Positions 1 to 8,888 of a stretch of DNA of 64,000 nt are shown here, one piece after another. Origin of the DNA: Bacillus pumilus (GTDB lineage: Bacteria > Bacillota > Bacilli > Bacillales > Bacillaceae); the NCBI RefSeq assembly GCF_002744245.1, contig NZ_NKHG01000112.1, forward strand, positions 62,001 through 126,000, in the 5' to 3' direction. Every line of letters starts with the position of its first letter. Within the stretch, counting starts at the first letter, position 1. The translations under genes and the position numbers were made by a program. The notes beneath the pieces are model-generated. The model made no database searches. It saw only the letters and a program-made list of their open reading frames with translations, and was not told where the DNA came from.

Positions 1-113
1 ACATTTTCTTTTGACAGACTTGTCATAAACGCAATCGGTCTTGGAACAATGGAACCAGATAATAATTTATATGCTTCTTTTTGTGACAGCTTATCCATTT
101 GCAACGTAATCAA
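1..113 (-). CDS. ywrF: Flavin reductase-family protein, N-terminal part (YwrF-like)
   Basis: The minus strand holds the first 37 codons of a gene that runs off the left edge. The likely start is TTG at 113, about nine bases after an AGGGGG Shine-Dalgarno. The translation carries KLLSGSIVPRPIAF, typical of the N-terminus of FMN-binding split-barrel flavin reductases (DIM6/NTAB type). It lies just downstream of alsR on the same strand. YwrF is inferred from that motif and the ywr neighbourhood. The FMN-binding core is outside the window. Confidence 0.6.
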   Translation of the reverse strand, partial: MITLQMDKLSQKEAYKLLSGSIVPRPIAFMTSLSKEN

Positions 114-163
114 TTCAGACACGCCCCCTTTTGATGTAACGACATCATACCATACCCCTTTCT

Positions 164-1060
164 TTATGCCTCTGATTCCGGTTCGGTGCGATGCAGGATA
201 TGGTGGACAAGATGAAATAAAGCAGGATTATGATTTTCTCGTCTATATGAAATCGTCCATTCCGCCAGAAGCTGTTCATCTTCAATCGACCGATACACAA
301 CATCTAAGTTAAATAATCGCCGAGCCGATCTTGGAATGACAGCAATGCCAATACCTGCTGTGACAAGCCCAATGACCATTTGATATTCCGCCGCTTCCTG
401 TACAATATTCGGAGAAAATCCGTACTTCTCACACAGCAGGACAAAGTGCTGATAAAGAGACGGCCATGATTCCTTTGATAAAGAAATAATGGGTTCATGA
501 CGAATATCTTCAATGGTAACTGCTTCTTTTTCAGCCAGTGGGTGATTCTTCGGAATCGCAAAGATACACTCACTTTGTTTCATTAAACGACTGACAAGTT
601 CTTCGTGCGGTGATGTAGGATGCAAAAAACCAACATCAATGTCCCCATTCAAAAGCGCCCTCAGCTGCTGCGGGACAGAAAGCTGCTTCAGCTCAATGCT
701 GACAGAGGGGTACATCTCTCTGAATTCACGTACAACGGGCGGCAGAATATCATACGTCGCTGTTCCAACAAAACCGATGATAATTTTCCCAAGCTCCCCT
801 CTTGCTGTATGACGGGCATGATCAACAGCTTTATCAAGCTGTTGCAGCACCCCCCGAACCTCATGTAAAAAGACCTTCCCAGCAGCTGTTAACTCCACGA
901 CTCGTTTAGACCGGTGAAACAAAGGAAATCCCAATTCTTCCTCAAACTGCTTAATTTGCTGACTAAGTGGAGGCTGTGTCATGTTCAATCGTGCGGCCGC
1001 TCTGCCGAAATGCAGCTCCTCCGCCACTGTGACAAAATACTGCAAATGTCTCAGTTCCAT
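164..1060 (-). CDS. alsR: AlsR, LysR-type activator of acetoin synthesis
   Basis: A 298-residue LysR-type regulator. The N-terminal winged helix-turn-helix begins MELRHLQYFVTVAEELHFGR, followed by a periplasmic-binding-like effector domain. The start at 1060 is preferred over an ATG 54 bases upstream because AGGAGTGAAAGG directly precedes it and LysR proteins start at this point. It is divergent from alsS across a 150-bp gap. In B. subtilis AlsR activates alsSD in response to acetate and acidification; the same role is inferred from family and synteny. Confidence 0.93.
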   Translation of the reverse strand: MELRHLQYFVTVAEELHFGRAAARLNMTQPPLSQQIKQFEEELGFPLFHRSKRVVELTAAGKVFLHEVRGVLQQLDKAVDHARHTARGELGKIIIGFVGTATYDILPPVVREFREMYPSVSIELKQLSVPQQLRALLNGDIDVGFLHPTSPHEELVSRLMKQSECIFAIPKNHPLAEKEAVTIEDIRHEPIISLSKESWPSLYQHFVLLCEKYGFSPNIVQEAAEYQMVIGLVTAGIGIAVIPRSARRLFNLDVVYRSIEDEQLLAEWTISYRRENHNPALFHLVHHILHRTEPESEA

Positions 1061-1157
1061 CCTTTCACTCCTCACACACTTATTCGTAAAACATATCAAA
1101 ACCACGTTAAACATATATTGGAAATTCTAATTTGTGAAATGTATAGTAAATCATATC

Positions 1158-1175
1158 ATGAAAATATATTTTCAT
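1158..1175. promoter_or_regulatory. Perfect 18-bp palindrome at the alsS promoter
   Basis: ATGAAAATATATTTTCAT is a perfect inverted repeat between alsR and alsS. A plausible alsS promoter lies just upstream: TTGGAA (1118-1123), 18 bp, TATAGT (1142-1147). The palindrome would then cover roughly +4 to +21 of the alsS transcript, a position typical of repressor operators. The protein that binds is unknown. Confidence 0.45.
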
Positions 1176-1210
1176 AAAAAATTTTACTTGCCGAAAGGAG
1201 TGCGGGGTAA

Positions 1211-2908
1211 ATGAATTCTCAAGCACAACCCCTAACAAAACGAGGAGCAGAGTTGATTGTCGATACGCTGATTGCTCAAGGTGTGACCCATGTTTTTGCG
1301 ATTCCAGGTGCAAAAATTGATGCGGTATTTGATGTATTGAAAGACAGAGGTCCAGAGCTTGTCCTCTGTAGACACGAGCAAAATGCGGCCTTTATGGCAG
1401 CAGCTGTCGGTCGTTTAACTGGCAAACCAGGTGTTTGTCTCGTCACATCAGGTCCTGGTGCATCCAATTTAGCGACAGGTCTATTAACAGCAAATACAGA
1501 AGGTGACCCTGTTGTCGCAATCGCTGGAAACGTCATTCGTGCAGATCGGCTAAAACGAACACATCAATCACTCGACAATGCGGCATTACTCAAACCAGTG
1601 ACAAAATATAGCGTTGAAGTACAAGACGTAAGCAATATACCAGAAGCATTAACAAATGCTTTTCGCGCGGCACAAAGAGGTCAAGCTGGAGCAGCATTTA
1701 TCAGCTTTCCACAAGATGTCGTGACAGAACACACCACACAAATGCCAGTGTCTGCTCACCCTTCTCCAGAATTAGGTCCTGCACCGGATGCTCTCATCAG
1801 TTCGGCCATCGCCAAAATCCAAAATGCACACTTACCTGTTGCTATTGTGGGAATGAAAGCTAGTCGTCCAGCTGCTGCAAACGCCACAAGAAAACTGCTG
1901 AAAACACTTGGTATCCCGTTTGTCGAAACATACCAAGGAGCTGGTGTTCTCTCAAGAGAGCTTGAGTCTCAATATGTCGGCAGAATCGGCTTATTCAGAA
2001 ATCAGCCGGGTGATCTTCTCATCGAACAAGCAGATGTCATTTTGACCATCGGCTTTGATCCAATTGAATATGATCCGAAGCATTGGAACATGAAGCCGCA
2101 GCAGCGTCAAATCATCCATGTTGATGACATGCAGGCGGACATTGACCATTTTTATGAACCAATGCTTGAGCTTGTAGGCAATATATCTGAAACCGTCCAA
2201 CATTTAGCGCATGACAGTGTTCCACTTTCACTATGCAAAGAGAAAGTAGAGCTAGTCACTGATTTACAGCAGCTATTAGGCGATATCGAAAAAGCACCAG
2301 AAAGAGAAAGTGATTTGTCTCATCCCCTGGATGTCATTCATACACTGAGACGTCTGATTCCTGATGACACAAAGGTCACGTGTGATATCGGATCTCACGC
2401 CATTTGGATGTCCCGTCACTTCCGCGTCTATGAACCAAACTCATTCTTGGTCAGTAACGGAATGCAAACATTAGGCGTGGCATTACCATGGGCAATCGCT
2501 GCCTCCATTATGAATCCAGATGAGAAGATTATTTCTGTCTCAGGTGATGGTGGATTTCTCTTCTCTGCAATGGAATTAGAAACAGCCGTCCGCATGAAAA
2601 CAAATCTCGTTCATCTCGTCTGGAATGACAGCACATACGATATGGTGGCATTCCAGCAGGAAATGAAATATAACCGCACGTCATGCGTTGAATTCGGACA
2701 AATCGACTTGGTGAAATATGCAGAAAGCTTTGGAGCCACTGGATTACGTGTAAACTCGCCTGAAGAGCTTTCAACTGTCCTTGAAAAGGGTATAAACATA
2801 GAAGGACCCGTCATTATTGATATTCCGATTGACTACCAAGACAACCCAGACCTCGCCAGTCAAAAATGGCCAGAAGTCTTTCGTCAAAAACGAACATTGA
2901 ACGTCTGA
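1211..2908 (+). CDS. alsS: Catabolic acetolactate synthase
   Basis: A 565-residue ThDP enzyme that condenses two pyruvates to 2-acetolactate and CO2. The N-terminal pyrimidine-binding domain carries the catalytic Glu of [11 protein letters not shown] near residue 55. The central domain is degenerate, and the C-terminal domain carries the ThDP/Mg motif [10 protein letters not shown] near residue 445. Length matches B. subtilis AlsS, and no separate regulatory subunit is present, as expected for the catabolic enzyme. AAAGGAG precedes the ATG. alsD follows after 39 bases in the same operon. Confidence 0.97.
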   Translation: MNSQAQPLTKRGAELIVDTLIAQGVTHVFAIPGAKIDAVFDVLKDRGPELVLCRHEQNAAFMAAAVGRLTGKPGVCLVTSGPGASNLATGLLTANTEGDPVVAIAGNVIRADRLKRTHQSLDNAALLKPVTKYSVEVQDVSNIPEALTNAFRAAQRGQAGAAFISFPQDVVTEHTTQMPVSAHPSPELGPAPDALISSAIAKIQNAHLPVAIVGMKASRPAAANATRKLLKTLGIPFVETYQGAGVLSRELESQYVGRIGLFRNQPGDLLIEQADVILTIGFDPIEYDPKHWNMKPQQRQIIHVDDMQADIDHFYEPMLELVGNISETVQHLAHDSVPLSLCKEKVELVTDLQQLLGDIEKAPERESDLSHPLDVIHTLRRLIPDDTKVTCDIGSHAIWMSRHFRVYEPNSFLVSNGMQTLGVALPWAIAASIMNPDEKIISVSGDGGFLFSAMELETAVRMKTNLVHLVWNDSTYDMVAFQQEMKYNRTSCVEFGQIDLVKYAESFGATGLRVNSPEELSTVLEKGINIEGPVIIDIPIDYQDNPDLASQKWPEVFRQKRTLNV

Positions 2909-2947
2909 TAAGACTTCCATACATTACATCAAAAGGAGTGAGCGAAT

Positions 2948-3718
2948 ATGGGGATGATGCACCCAATGAATCAACAGAACGACACAAGACAATATGACAA
3001 ACAGCAAGAGGTTTATCAAGTATCGACGATGACCTCACTGCTGGAAGCCGTATACGATGGAGATTTTTCACTATCACATATTCCTGAACACGGCGATTTC
3101 GGCATTGGCACATTCAATCAATTAGACGGAGAGCTGATCGGCTTTGATGGCGCATTTTTTCGACTGCGCTCTGATGGAACTGCCACACCGGTAACAGACC
3201 AAGATTATTCACCATTCTGCTCTCTAGCATTCTTTGACACGGATATCGTGCATCGAATTGATGCCCCAATGACAGCCAAAGAGCTAGAAGAAGAGATCGA
3301 TCGCATTTTGCCAAGTAAGAATATATTTTATGCGATTCGTATTGATGGATCATTCAAAAAGGTTCAAACCCGTACAGTCGAAAAACAAGAAAAACCTTAC
3401 GTTCCAATGGTGGAAGCAGTAAAGTCACAGCCCATTTTCGATTTCGAGGATATTCAAGGAACCATCGCCGGTTTCCGTACACCACAGTACGCACATGGCA
3501 TTGCGGTCAGTGGATACCATCTTCACTTTATTGATGAGGATCGACGTGTCGGCGGGCACGTATTCGATTACATCGTTGACCAAGTCACGATCCGAATCTC
3601 TCAAAAACGGCATATGAATTTACACCTGCCAAATACGAAGGATTTCTTCCAAGCAGACATCGATCGAGCTGACCTTGCACAGCAAATAGCCAGTGCGGAA
3701 AGCAGTCCAGATAAATAA
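2948..3718 (+). CDS. alsD: Acetolactate decarboxylase
   Basis: A 256-residue cytoplasmic enzyme that decarboxylates 2-acetolactate to acetoin, the second step after AlsS. The C-terminal half carries the metal-binding histidines in YHLHFID and GGHVFDY, about residues 190-210. Size matches the family. AAAAGGAGTG precedes the ATG; the peptide begins MGMMHPM, so a start a few codons later is possible. An intrinsic terminator follows the stop within ten bases. Confidence 0.97.
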   Translation: MGMMHPMNQQNDTRQYDKQQEVYQVSTMTSLLEAVYDGDFSLSHIPEHGDFGIGTFNQLDGELIGFDGAFFRLRSDGTATPVTDQDYSPFCSLAFFDTDIVHRIDAPMTAKELEEEIDRILPSKNIFYAIRIDGSFKKVQTRTVEKQEKPYVPMVEAVKSQPIFDFEDIQGTIAGFRTPQYAHGIAVSGYHLHFIDEDRRVGGHVFDYIVDQVTIRISQKRHMNLHLPNTKDFFQADIDRADLAQQIASAESSPDK

Positions 3719-3725
3719 AAAGAGG

Positions 3726-3752
3726 AACACCCCGGTGCCCGGGGTGTTTTTT
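3726..3752 (+). terminator. alsSD terminator
   Basis: A GC-rich hairpin pairs AACACCCC with GGGGTGTT around GGTGCC and is followed by a T-run. It closes the alsSD operon. Confidence 0.9.
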
Positions 3753-3868
3753 ATGCAAATAGATTGTGTATAACTCTCAATTATTTCATTTCGTTTGTCA
3801 TTTTTAAAAAAATCTTCTAATCGTAATAAAATATGATAGAATATCAACAGAAGAAAGGTGGTCATACA

Positions 3869-4345
3869 GTGTCTAACGACTATAGCATTCCAAACTTAAC
3901 TTTAGATGAAAGAGATAAACAAATTCTCTCATTATTACACGAGGATGGGCGCATGTCCTATACAGATCTCGGTAAACAAGTTGGTCTTTCACGTGTTGCG
4001 GTACAAGCTCGAATTCAGCAGCTCATCGAAGCAGGTGTCATTGAACGATTCACCGCTGTGATTAATCCTGCCAAAATCGGCATTCATGTCTCTGTCTTCT
4101 TTAATGTAGAGGTTGAGCCGAAATTTTTAGAAGCGGTGGCCCTTCAGCTTGAGCAGGAAACAGCCGTCACAAGCCTTTATCATATGACAGGACCAAGCAA
4201 GCTTCATATGCATGGCATTTTTCAAAATGAACAGGAAATGGAGACATTCCTCACAAAGAAGCTATACCCACTTGAAGGCGTCGTCAGTGTCGACTGCCAA
4301 ATGCTCATTAAACGATACAAAAGCCGAATGGGCATGAAATTGTAG
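3869..4345 (+). CDS. ywrC: Lrp/AsnC-family regulator (YwrC-like)
   Basis: A 158-residue Lrp/AsnC protein: N-terminal helix-turn-helix ([32 protein letters not shown] region) and a C-terminal ligand-sensing RAM-like domain. The GTG at 3869 is chosen because AAAGGTGG lies at the right distance and the product then equals YwrC in length; an in-frame ATG at 3833 has no ribosome site. It sits directly upstream of two chromate-transport genes and probably controls them, as in B. subtilis. Confidence 0.85.
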   Translation: MSNDYSIPNLTLDERDKQILSLLHEDGRMSYTDLGKQVGLSRVAVQARIQQLIEAGVIERFTAVINPAKIGIHVSVFFNVEVEPKFLEAVALQLEQETAVTSLYHMTGPSKLHMHGIFQNEQEMETFLTKKLYPLEGVVSVDCQMLIKRYKSRMGMKL

Positions 4346-4361
4346 ACAGGAGTTGAACCAC

Positions 4362-4943
4362 TTGCAATCATATATCGAGCTCATCATCGCTATGATGCGA
4401 ACCGGTATTCTCGGTTTTGGCGGAGGCCCTTCCGTGATACCACTCATCCGCCATGAAGCGGTGGTGAAATATCAATGGATCAATGATGACGAATTTGGAG
4501 AAACACTCGCCATCGCCAATGCATTACCCGGTCCGATCGCTACTAAAATGTCTGCGTACCTCGGCTATCGATTAAAAGGTGTACCCGGCGCAATTGTCGC
4601 AACAGCTGCTCATATTTTACCAACATGTCTCGCCATGGTTGCACTTGTCACACTTGTCAGCGTCTTAAGCTCCTCACAAATCATTCAAAATATGATTGGC
4701 GCTGTGACACCAGTCATTGCCGTTCTGTTAGGCATCATGGCATACGAATTTGGGCAAAAAACGCTGAAGGGCTTCGGGATGATCTTCGGTGTCGCTCTGT
4801 TCCTTCTTGCATTTATCGGTCTTCAGGTGCTAACTATTCATCCAGGTATCATTGTTATCATCTTTTTATGCTATGGGGCCTTTCATTTTAAACTGAAAAA
4901 TCGCTGGAATAGAGCCAATAAAGAGAAAGGAGTGTCTTCATGA
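4362..4943 (+). CDS. ywrB: Chromate transporter subunit (YwrB-like)
   Basis: About 193 residues of the CHR family, one half of a split chromate transporter. Family motif FGGGPSVIPL lies near the N-terminus and ANALPGPIATK follows; about five hydrophobic segments. The TTG at 4362 is nine bases after AGGAG, whereas the TTG at 4353 abuts the Shine-Dalgarno, so 4362 is preferred. The stop overlaps the next gene (ATGA). In vivo the pair is thought to export chromate. Confidence 0.85.
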   Translation: MQSYIELIIAMMRTGILGFGGGPSVIPLIRHEAVVKYQWINDDEFGETLAIANALPGPIATKMSAYLGYRLKGVPGAIVATAAHILPTCLAMVALVTLVSVLSSSQIIQNMIGAVTPVIAVLLGIMAYEFGQKTLKGFGMIFGVALFLLAFIGLQVLTIHPGIIVIIFLCYGAFHFKLKNRWNRANKEKGVSS

Positions 4944-5476
4944 TGCTGATTCTCTTTTTATTCTGGGCATTCTTCTTGTCCAATCTGTTAGGATATGGCG
5001 GAGGACCTGCATCGATCCCGCTCAATTATGAAGAAATCGTCAATCATTTTCATTGGATGACGAACGAAGGATTCTCTAATATGCTTGCTTTAGCCAACGC
5101 CCTTCCAGGACCAATTGCTACGAAAATTGCAGCATATGTGGGCTATGATGTCATGGGCTGGCCAGGATTCATTGTGGCACTGCTTGCCACCGTATTACCT
5201 TCCGCTGTTGGGTTAATATTATTACTGAAGCTCATTGACCGCTTTCGTCAATCTCCTGCTGTCAAAGGCATGACCTTATCCGTCCAGCCTGTCATCGCCA
5301 TGATGATGCTCTTATTAACTTTGGAAATCGGCGGAGATGCCGTAAAAGCCATTGGCTGGACTCAATCGCTGGCGATTGCTGCGATCTCATTTTTCTTGAT
5401 GACCAAATTCAAGATGCACCCTGCCTTTCTCATTGTAGCTGCATTTTTATATGGCGGCTTCATTCTTCCACATTAA
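4940..5476 (+). CDS. ywrA: Chromate transporter subunit (YwrA-like)
   Basis: A 178-residue CHR-family membrane protein, the partner half of YwrB. It repeats the same motifs (YGGGPASIPL, ANALPGPIATK) and has about five membrane segments, so the two genes are ancient duplicates that likely form a heteromer. ATGATG at 4940 overlaps the ywrB stop, indicating translational coupling. Confidence 0.85.
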   Translation: MMLILFLFWAFFLSNLLGYGGGPASIPLNYEEIVNHFHWMTNEGFSNMLALANALPGPIATKIAAYVGYDVMGWPGFIVALLATVLPSAVGLILLLKLIDRFRQSPAVKGMTLSVQPVIAMMMLLLTLEIGGDAVKAIGWTQSLAIAAISFFLMTKFKMHPAFLIVAAFLYGGFILPH

Positions 5477-5480
5477 CGTT

Positions 5481-5510
5481 AAAACCGATAACATCACCTG
5501 TTATCGGTTT
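5481..5510. terminator. Bidirectional terminator ywrA/ywqF
   Basis: AAAACCGATAAC pairs with GTTATCGGTTT around ATCACCT, lying between two convergent genes, with A/T tracts on both sides. Confidence 0.75.
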
Positions 5511-5514
5511 ACTT

Positions 5515-6834
5515 TTACATATAAATAGGAGAGACAGGCCGACGACCAATAGAATGATATTCGACCCCTGCTTGTTCTGCTGCTTCAAGCGTATGGCAGT
5601 TTCGACCATCAAAAATGAGCGGCTGCCTCATCCATTCCTTATAGGCTGAGAGCGGGAAAGCCTGAATGTCAGCCCATTCTGTTAAAATACAGACCGCACT
5701 GGCATCCTGTATCGCTTCTTCAATGGTTTGAGCAAAAAAGACTTGATCAGGCAGTTCACGCGCTGCCTGATGCATCGCCACAGGATCATAGGCCACAAGC
5801 TCCGCACCTAATTGATGCAGCTCATGAGCGATCGGAATCGATGGCGCTTCTCTCATATCATCTGTATTAGGCTTAAAGGACAGGCCAAGAAGCGCGATTC
5901 GCTTCCCTTCCAGCTTTGCCCCCAGCCGCTCCTGAATACTTCGGATAAAACTGGCTCGCTGCTCATTGTTTACTTTAATCACAGCCTTCAATAGCTCAAA
6001 ATCATGGGACACATGCCCTGCAATTTGGACAAGTGCATTTGTATCCTTTGGAAAACAGGAACCTCCGTAGCCAATACCCGCTCTAAGAAAAGAAGAACCG
6101 ATCCGCTCATCAAGTCCCATCCCCTGAGCCACCCGGACAACATCAGCACCTGTTTTACCACAAATCGAGGCTATTTCATTCATAAAGCTAATTTTTGTCG
6201 CAAGAAATGCATTCGATGCATATTTGATCATTTCTGCGCTTTTACGATCTGTTTTCACAATTGGCAGGTGGAAATCAGCATACATGTTCTCTAGCTGGTC
6301 TAATACATCCTTTGTTTCAGCCCCGATTACAAGCCGATCCGCTCTCAATGTATCTGAAATGGCAGACCCTTCTCGTAAAAACTCTGGATTAGATGCGATA
6401 GCTAGCGGTTCATTCCGTCTTAATTCTTGATGAATAAAACGATCGATTTGATCACACGTTCCAACAGGCACTGTACTTTTCACCACAAGAACCGCGCCTG
6501 ACTTCGCTTTTCCTCCCATCTCTTTTGCAGCCTGAAACACATACTGCAAATCAGCTTGACCATCTGCCTGCTGCGGGGTACCGACGGCAATCATTAACAC
6601 ATCAGCCTGCGGATAGGCTGCCGCTCCATTGACGTGAAAATGAATGCGTCCTTCCTGAAGATTCCGTTTCAACAGCTCCTTTAACCCCGGCTCATACATC
6701 GGAGGATTCCCTTGCTCCAGCTGCAAGACCTTTTGCCTGTCAATATCAATACACGTCACGTCATGTCCTGCCTCCGCTAAACATACCCCCGTGACAAGCC
6801 CCACATACCCACAGCCTGCAATCGCAATATTCAT
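5515..6834 (-). CDS. ywqF: UDP-glucose 6-dehydrogenase (YwqF-like)
   Basis: A 439-residue NAD-dependent enzyme that oxidises UDP-glucose to UDP-glucuronate, a precursor of acidic wall or capsular polymers. The N-terminal Rossmann motif is GCGYVGLVTG; the catalytic Cys is in GYGGSCFPKD near residue 260; the C-terminal UDP-binding domain follows. In B. subtilis ywqF follows the tyrosine kinase genes ywqCDE and is phosphorylated by YwqD. Those kinase genes are absent here, so the gene stands alone. Confidence 0.9.
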   Translation of the reverse strand: MNIAIAGCGYVGLVTGVCLAEAGHDVTCIDIDRQKVLQLEQGNPPMYEPGLKELLKRNLQEGRIHFHVNGAAAYPQADVLMIAVGTPQQADGQADLQYVFQAAKEMGGKAKSGAVLVVKSTVPVGTCDQIDRFIHQELRRNEPLAIASNPEFLREGSAISDTLRADRLVIGAETKDVLDQLENMYADFHLPIVKTDRKSAEMIKYASNAFLATKISFMNEIASICGKTGADVVRVAQGMGLDERIGSSFLRAGIGYGGSCFPKDTNALVQIAGHVSHDFELLKAVIKVNNEQRASFIRSIQERLGAKLEGKRIALLGLSFKPNTDDMREAPSIPIAHELHQLGAELVAYDPVAMHQAARELPDQVFFAQTIEEAIQDASAVCILTEWADIQAFPLSAYKEWMRQPLIFDGRNCHTLEAAEQAGVEYHSIGRRPVSPIYM

Positions 6835-6915
6835 GACCCCATCAGCTCCCCATACTCCTTATGCTTGTAATGTCATCGTATGCCGGGAGTTTTCTTTCCA
6901 TTCATAAAAGCATAC

Positions 6916-6945
6916 AAAAACCCCCTGCCGTAACTAGCAGGGGGG
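6916..6945 (-). terminator. Terminator of the small gene at 6951-7094
   Basis: On the minus strand CCCCCTGC pairs with GCAGGGGG and is followed by TTTTTG. It lies just past the stop of the 47-residue ORF. Confidence 0.8.
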
Positions 6946-6950
6946 CACCT

Positions 6951-7094
6951 TTATGAAACAAGACCATTTCGAATATGAGCAATCAGATTTTCAAGCATTT
7001 CTTTTGTTGTGACATCATTTGAATTTTCACCAATATCATGAGCGTACATCAAAATCTTTAAAAACTCTTCTTGATTTAAACCCTTATTATCCAT
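6951..7094 (-). CDS. 47-residue protein of unknown function
   Basis: A short ORF on the minus strand, ATG at 7094 and TAA at 6951, product beginning MDNKGLNQEEFLKILMYAHD and ending HIRNGLVS. Support: AAAGGA seven to eight bases before the ATG, a strong terminator right after the stop, and no overlap with other genes. The product is acidic, predicted helical, without a signal peptide or Cys. I do not recognise the family; its size resembles small regulators such as anti-kinases or anti-repressors, but no motif proves that. Confidence 0.65.
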   Translation of the reverse strand: MDNKGLNQEEFLKILMYAHDIGENSNDVTTKEMLENLIAHIRNGLVS

Positions 7095-7280
7095 GTCTGT
7101 ATCCTTTCGATTCCACTAATTTCAATATTATATGCTGTATGGTTGGTTTATGCAATACTCTAATACATCATTCGACAGCTTTTGAAATTTATGACCATTT
7201 TCATGAAAAACTTTTTTATAAATCACCATTGAGCTATAATAAAAGAATTGGAATCTTTTACTTGGTTAGGAGCGGATCAA

Positions 7281-8888
7281 ATGCTTCAGCACAACATCAA
7301 CGAAGAAGAAATTAAACAAACAGCCGAACAGATCAAAGAACTTCTTCCTACGACAGATGAAAACAAACAACTCATCAAAAAAGCATTGATTACTTATAGA
7401 CAGGACAGCGTATATCGACTCAAGCAAGAGTCTGATACGGAATGGTCAGCTTATGTACATGATGTCGTGGCAGCAAGAGTCCACCTTCATGCACTGTTTC
7501 CAGTGAGAAGCAGCTGCTCGTGCCCTGCGGATGGACTTTGCAAACACATTCTCGCTGTCTTCTTTTCGTTATACGCTCAAGTAGAGAGCGTGACTGGCTT
7601 TACAGAGAATTGGTCAGAAAAGGATGAGCTACAACGCAGCAAAGAATTGATTCGACAGCACTTCCAAGTAAAGCGCCCAGACGAACAGTCACTCCAGAGC
7701 TGGCTCACTTTTTTCCAAGAGGAGTTTAACCTCTGGCTGAAACGGACGCCAAAGCATCAGCAAACATCACAGCATTTATATTACGGCTATTTATCGATCC
7801 TGAAAAAACACGCACCTACTTCACCTGAATTCAAGAGCTTGTATGCGATTCATACGTCCATCGATGTGTGGCTAAGGCTTCATGAGCTCATCCAACTCGG
7901 CCGACTTGATGCCGAAAAGGACTTTTATGCCATGAATCCATATGTAGAACAGCTCATGAACACCATTTTTGATTCAGTGGATCATTTAAAGACATACGCC
8001 CTTTCCTTTTCCCTCGATCCGTTTCTTGAAAACACACCTCCTGTCGTTCGGACACTTCTTCAAATCAGCGGACCTTTTCAGCATGAACGAGTAGCGGTCT
8101 TTATGGAGATTTGGGGAACCATATTAAATAGAGGGAAATGGGTCAAAAAAGAAACAGACTTACTAAAGAAGACTCAGCAGCAAGAACAAACAGTTGAACG
8201 TGCCATCGGGCTGATGCACATGGATTATTTGCTCAAGGAAGACGAAAGACTCTTTCAGCAATTACGAATGCTCAATGCGAATATGCTGCCAAATGTGCTG
8301 AATTGGCTAAAGGATCTCACAAACCGCAAGGACTGGAAGCGACTTAAGCTCTGGTACAATGAGATCTCCTATATATTAGAAGAATATTGTCAGTTGAACC
8401 TATCCTACAGAGAGCTGCGAGGAGCTGTCAGTGATTTTTTCTTTTATTTAGATGCGTACTTTAAACAGACGAAGGATCATCACTTATACGAACGCTATTG
8501 CCAAATCTGTATGCCCTATGCATTCACTGAATATAGTCAGCTTTTATATACTCAGCAGCGATATGCAGAATGGATTGAAATTCACAGCCTTGTCGGCTTC
8601 TCCATCAGTGAATTGGAGAAGGAACTGATCAAACAGATTGCAAAAGAGGAGCCTGAAGCGCTCATTCCATCGTACCACCGTGAAATCTCACTACTTCTCG
8701 ACCAGAAGAATCGAAGTGCCTATCGAGAGTCTGTGAAAATGCTAAAAAAACTGCGGACGCTTTATCATAAAACGAAAAAAACCGCAATTTGGGAAAGGTA
8801 TGTAAAGCAGCTGCAAGATTCAACGAAACGGCTGCGTGCGTTCCAAGAGGAAATGAAGAAAGGAAAATTGATTGATGACACGCCATAA
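7281..8888 (+). CDS. ywqB: SWIM zinc-finger protein YwqB
   Basis: A 535-residue protein with a SWIM zinc finger (CxCxnCxH, seen as CSCPADGLCKH near residue 80), then a long helical region of unknown fold. The ATG at 7281 follows TTAGGAG at good spacing; an in-frame start 33 bases upstream lacks one. It overlaps the following SNF2 helicase gene, and such SWIM proteins are regularly paired with SNF2 ATPases, so the two probably act together on DNA. No direct function is known to me. Confidence 0.88.
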   Translation: MLQHNINEEEIKQTAEQIKELLPTTDENKQLIKKALITYRQDSVYRLKQESDTEWSAYVHDVVAARVHLHALFPVRSSCSCPADGLCKHILAVFFSLYAQVESVTGFTENWSEKDELQRSKELIRQHFQVKRPDEQSLQSWLTFFQEEFNLWLKRTPKHQQTSQHLYYGYLSILKKHAPTSPEFKSLYAIHTSIDVWLRLHELIQLGRLDAEKDFYAMNPYVEQLMNTIFDSVDHLKTYALSFSLDPFLENTPPVVRTLLQISGPFQHERVAVFMEIWGTILNRGKWVKKETDLLKKTQQQEQTVERAIGLMHMDYLLKEDERLFQQLRMLNANMLPNVLNWLKDLTNRKDWKRLKLWYNEISYILEEYCQLNLSYRELRGAVSDFFFYLDAYFKQTKDHHLYERYCQICMPYAFTEYSQLLYTQQRYAEWIEIHSLVGFSISELEKELIKQIAKEEPEALIPSYHREISLLLDQKNRSAYRESVKMLKKLRTLYHKTKKTAIWERYVKQLQDSTKRLRAFQEEMKKGKLIDDTP

